From Thermoleophilaceae bacterium (GTDB taxonomy: Bacteria; Actinomycetota; Thermoleophilia; Solirubrobacterales; Thermoleophilaceae): a DNA stretch of 6,299 nt. The DNA lies in contig JACCZP010000149.1 in NCBI GenBank assembly GCA_013695885.1, positions 1 to 6,299 on the forward strand, written 5' to 3'. The notes beneath the pieces were generated by a model. The model was not told the origin of the DNA. It made no database searches and saw only the letters and a program-made list of their open reading frames with translations. A program made the position numbers and the translations under genes. Below, piece by piece: positions 5,104-6,299 of the stretch; position 1 is the first letter of the stretch; each line of letters begins with the position of its first letter.

Positions 5104-5928
5104 CTAGCTCCGCCGGAACCGCCAGGACGCCAGCGGCATGAACACCGCGAGGATTCCGGCCGACCACGCGAGGCTCGCGAGCACCGGGCCGGCCGCCGGG
5201 CCGCCGAGCACCAGGGCGCGGACGGCATCCGCCGTGGCGCTCACGGGGCTGACCTCGGCGAAGGCGCGCAGCCAGTCGGGCATGGTGTCGACCGGCACGA
5301 AGACCGACGAGGCGAAGATCAGGGGGAAGAGCCATAGGAAGCCGGCGGTCTGGGCGGACTCCACGTCGCGGATGGTCAGGCCGATCGTCGCCATCACCCA
5401 GGAGAAGGCGAACCCGAAGAGGACGATCACCGCGAGGGCGGCCAGCGCCTGGCCGGGCCCGGTGGCGATGCGGAAGCCGAGCAGGTAGCCGACGCCGGTC
5501 ATGAGGACGACGACGAAGAGGTTACGACCGACGTCGGAGAGCGTGCGACCGGCCAGCACCGCCGACCGCGCCATCGGCAGCGAGCGGAAGCGGTCGATCA
5601 GGCCGTCGGAGGCGTCGCGGGCCAGGCCGACCGCCGTCTGATTGGTTCCGAACAGCACGCTCTGGAGGTAGATGCCGGGGAGGAGATAGTCGATGTAGTC
5701 CACCCCGAGCCGGGCGGACAGCGCGCCGCCGAACACCTGCGAGAAGAGGATGACGAGGACGATCGGCTGGATCGTGGAGAGCACGAGCAGGCTGGGGATG
5801 CGCACGTAGCGCAGGAGGTTGCGCTGGGTCAGGACCCACCAGTCGGAGAGGGCGAACGCGAACGCACGTGGCCGCGACGGCGCGGCGGGGGTCAGGCAGG
5901 CGGGCGTGGATCGCGCAGGGGCACTCAT
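5104..5928 (-). CDS. ABC-2 type exporter permease (DrrB-like)
   Basis: A 274-aa membrane subunit of an ABC-2 exporter. A Pro/Ala/Arg-rich N-terminal extension (1-25) is followed by the typical cytoplasmic lead-in WWVLTQRNLLRYVRIP (30-45). Hydrophobic helices lie at about 46-67, 80-100, 134-154, 160-184, 193-212 and 246-266, six in all. The conserved coupling loop between helices 2 and 3 is clear: DGLIDRFRSLPMARSAVLAG (108-127), the family's R-x-x-x-P-x-x-R-x-x-x-x-x-G-R region. VFVPVDTMPDWLRAFAEVSP (209-228) is the usual extracytoplasmic segment before the last helix. Relatives export daunorubicin-like drugs, polyketides or lipids; the substrate here cannot be read from sequence. The ATG start overlaps the stop of the upstream ATPase gene (ATGA, 5925-5928), so the two are translated together as one complex. 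Confidence 0.95.
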   Translation of the reverse strand: MSAPARSTPACLTPAAPSRPRAFAFALSDWWVLTQRNLLRYVRIPSLLVLSTIQPIVLVILFSQVFGGALSARLGVDYIDYLLPGIYLQSVLFGTNQTAVGLARDASDGLIDRFRSLPMARSAVLAGRTLSDVGRNLFVVVLMTGVGYLLGFRIATGPGQALAALAVIVLFGFAFSWVMATIGLTIRDVESAQTAGFLWLFPLIFASSVFVPVDTMPDWLRAFAEVSPVSATADAVRALVLGGPAAGPVLASLAWSAGILAVFMPLASWRFRRS

Positions 5929-6299
5929 CGGTTGACCGTCTCGCGGGCGCCGGGGTCGGTGGGCAGCGTGGGCTCGCCGTGGGGGCCCGCGCCGTCGCCG
6001 GCGTAGGGTGCCTCCCTGTCCTGAGGCTGATCCGGTCCGGACCCGTCGCTGGGGTCTTCCGGCCCGGCGTCCTGCTCCACCGGCGCCCTGCCGGTGAGGG
6101 CGACGAACACGTCGTCGAGCGTCGGACGCCGGTAGCCGATGTCGAGGATGCCGATGCCGGCTGCGTCGAGGTGACGGACCACCTCGGCGATCACCTCGGG
6201 GCGAGCCTCGACGGTGACGAGCACGCGGCCCTGCTCGGGGTCCGACTGCGGCGCCTCGGTCCCCACCTCGGCCAGCGCCTCGGCAGCCTCCCCCACCCG
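5925..6299 (-). CDS. ABC transporter ATP-binding subunit (DrrA-like), C-terminal fragment; 5' part off window
   Basis: Only the last 124 residues are inside the window; the Walker A, Walker B and signature motifs must lie beyond 6299. The visible part is the C-terminal regulatory domain of DrrA-type ATPases: a small alpha/beta unit (GRVLVTVEARPEVIAEVVRH, then GIGILDIGYRRPTLDDVFVA) ending in the hallmark PTLDDVFVALTG (residues 59-70 of the fragment), which tells this group apart from other ABC ATPases. After ALTG comes an unusually long, ~54-residue tail dominated by Pro, Gly, Asp and Glu, predicted to be disordered. The TGA stop overlaps the permease ATG, so the pair forms an operon with a 4-bp overlap. 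Its promoter lies outside the window. Confidence 0.93.
   Translation of the reverse strand, partial: RVGEAAEALAEVGTEAPQSDPEQGRVLVTVEARPEVIAEVVRHLDAAGIGILDIGYRRPTLDDVFVALTGRAPVEQDAGPEDPSDGSGPDQPQDREAPYAGDGAGPHGEPTLPTDPGARETVNR

Noticed and set aside
4740..5228. N-terminal extension of the 76-aa protein frame
   Set aside because: It crosses the 98-aa gene and the permease 3' end in antisense and is His/Glu/Asp/Arg-rich; no domain is visible.
1..6299. Search for a new defence, toxin-antitoxin or mobile system
   Set aside because: No nuclease, reverse transcriptase, helicase, transposase, integrase, tRNA, direct-repeat array or composition break was seen; genes are ordinary chromosomal families.

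Overview
The window is very GC-rich, with G/C-biased third codon positions, frequent GTG/TTG starts and several apparently leaderless genes. This suggests a high-GC actinobacterium, possibly of the Thermoleophilia/Solirubrobacterales kind; that placement is an inference from composition and protein style, not from a marker gene. Coding density is very high: no gap between genes exceeds about 75 bp, and no RNA gene, mobile element, CRISPR array or phage feature is visible.

Layout from left to right. (1) Positions 2-1483, minus: a MocR-type regulator (GntR winged helix fused to a fold-type I aminotransferase domain), whose 3' end runs just off the left edge. (2) Positions 1484-1557: a comparatively AT-rich divergent regulatory region with a good plus-strand promoter and a repeated TTGTACGAC-type element, a likely MocR operator. 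(3) Positions 1558-1947, plus: a small GNAT-like protein lacking the second half of a GNAT domain. (4) Positions 1958-2938, minus: a YihY/BrkB-family inner-membrane protein. (5) Positions 3005-3646, minus: an atypical SDR NAD(P)-binding protein, divergent from (6) 3722-4462, plus: a TVP38/TMEM64 (VTT-domain) membrane protein. (7) Positions 4509-4739, minus, and (8) 4803-5099, plus: two small, divergently transcribed membrane proteins of unknown function. (9) Positions 5104-5928, minus: an ABC-2 permease, translationally coupled to (10) 5925-6299, minus, the C-terminal end of its DrrA-like ATPase, whose upstream part lies beyond the right edge.

Functionally this is a string of one- or two-gene units rather than one pathway. 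The two clear functional links are the MocR regulator with its divergent neighbour (shared operator/promoter region) and the ABC ATPase/permease pair (ATGA overlap), a probable drug, lipid or polyketide exporter. The most informative non-coding pattern is a recurring start-site geometry: a TAnnnT -10 box six bases before GTG at three genes, with looser versions at two more, implying leaderless transcripts. I do not see a convincing new defence or biosynthetic system; the best leads are the MocR operator, the leaderless promoters and the two orphan small membrane proteins.
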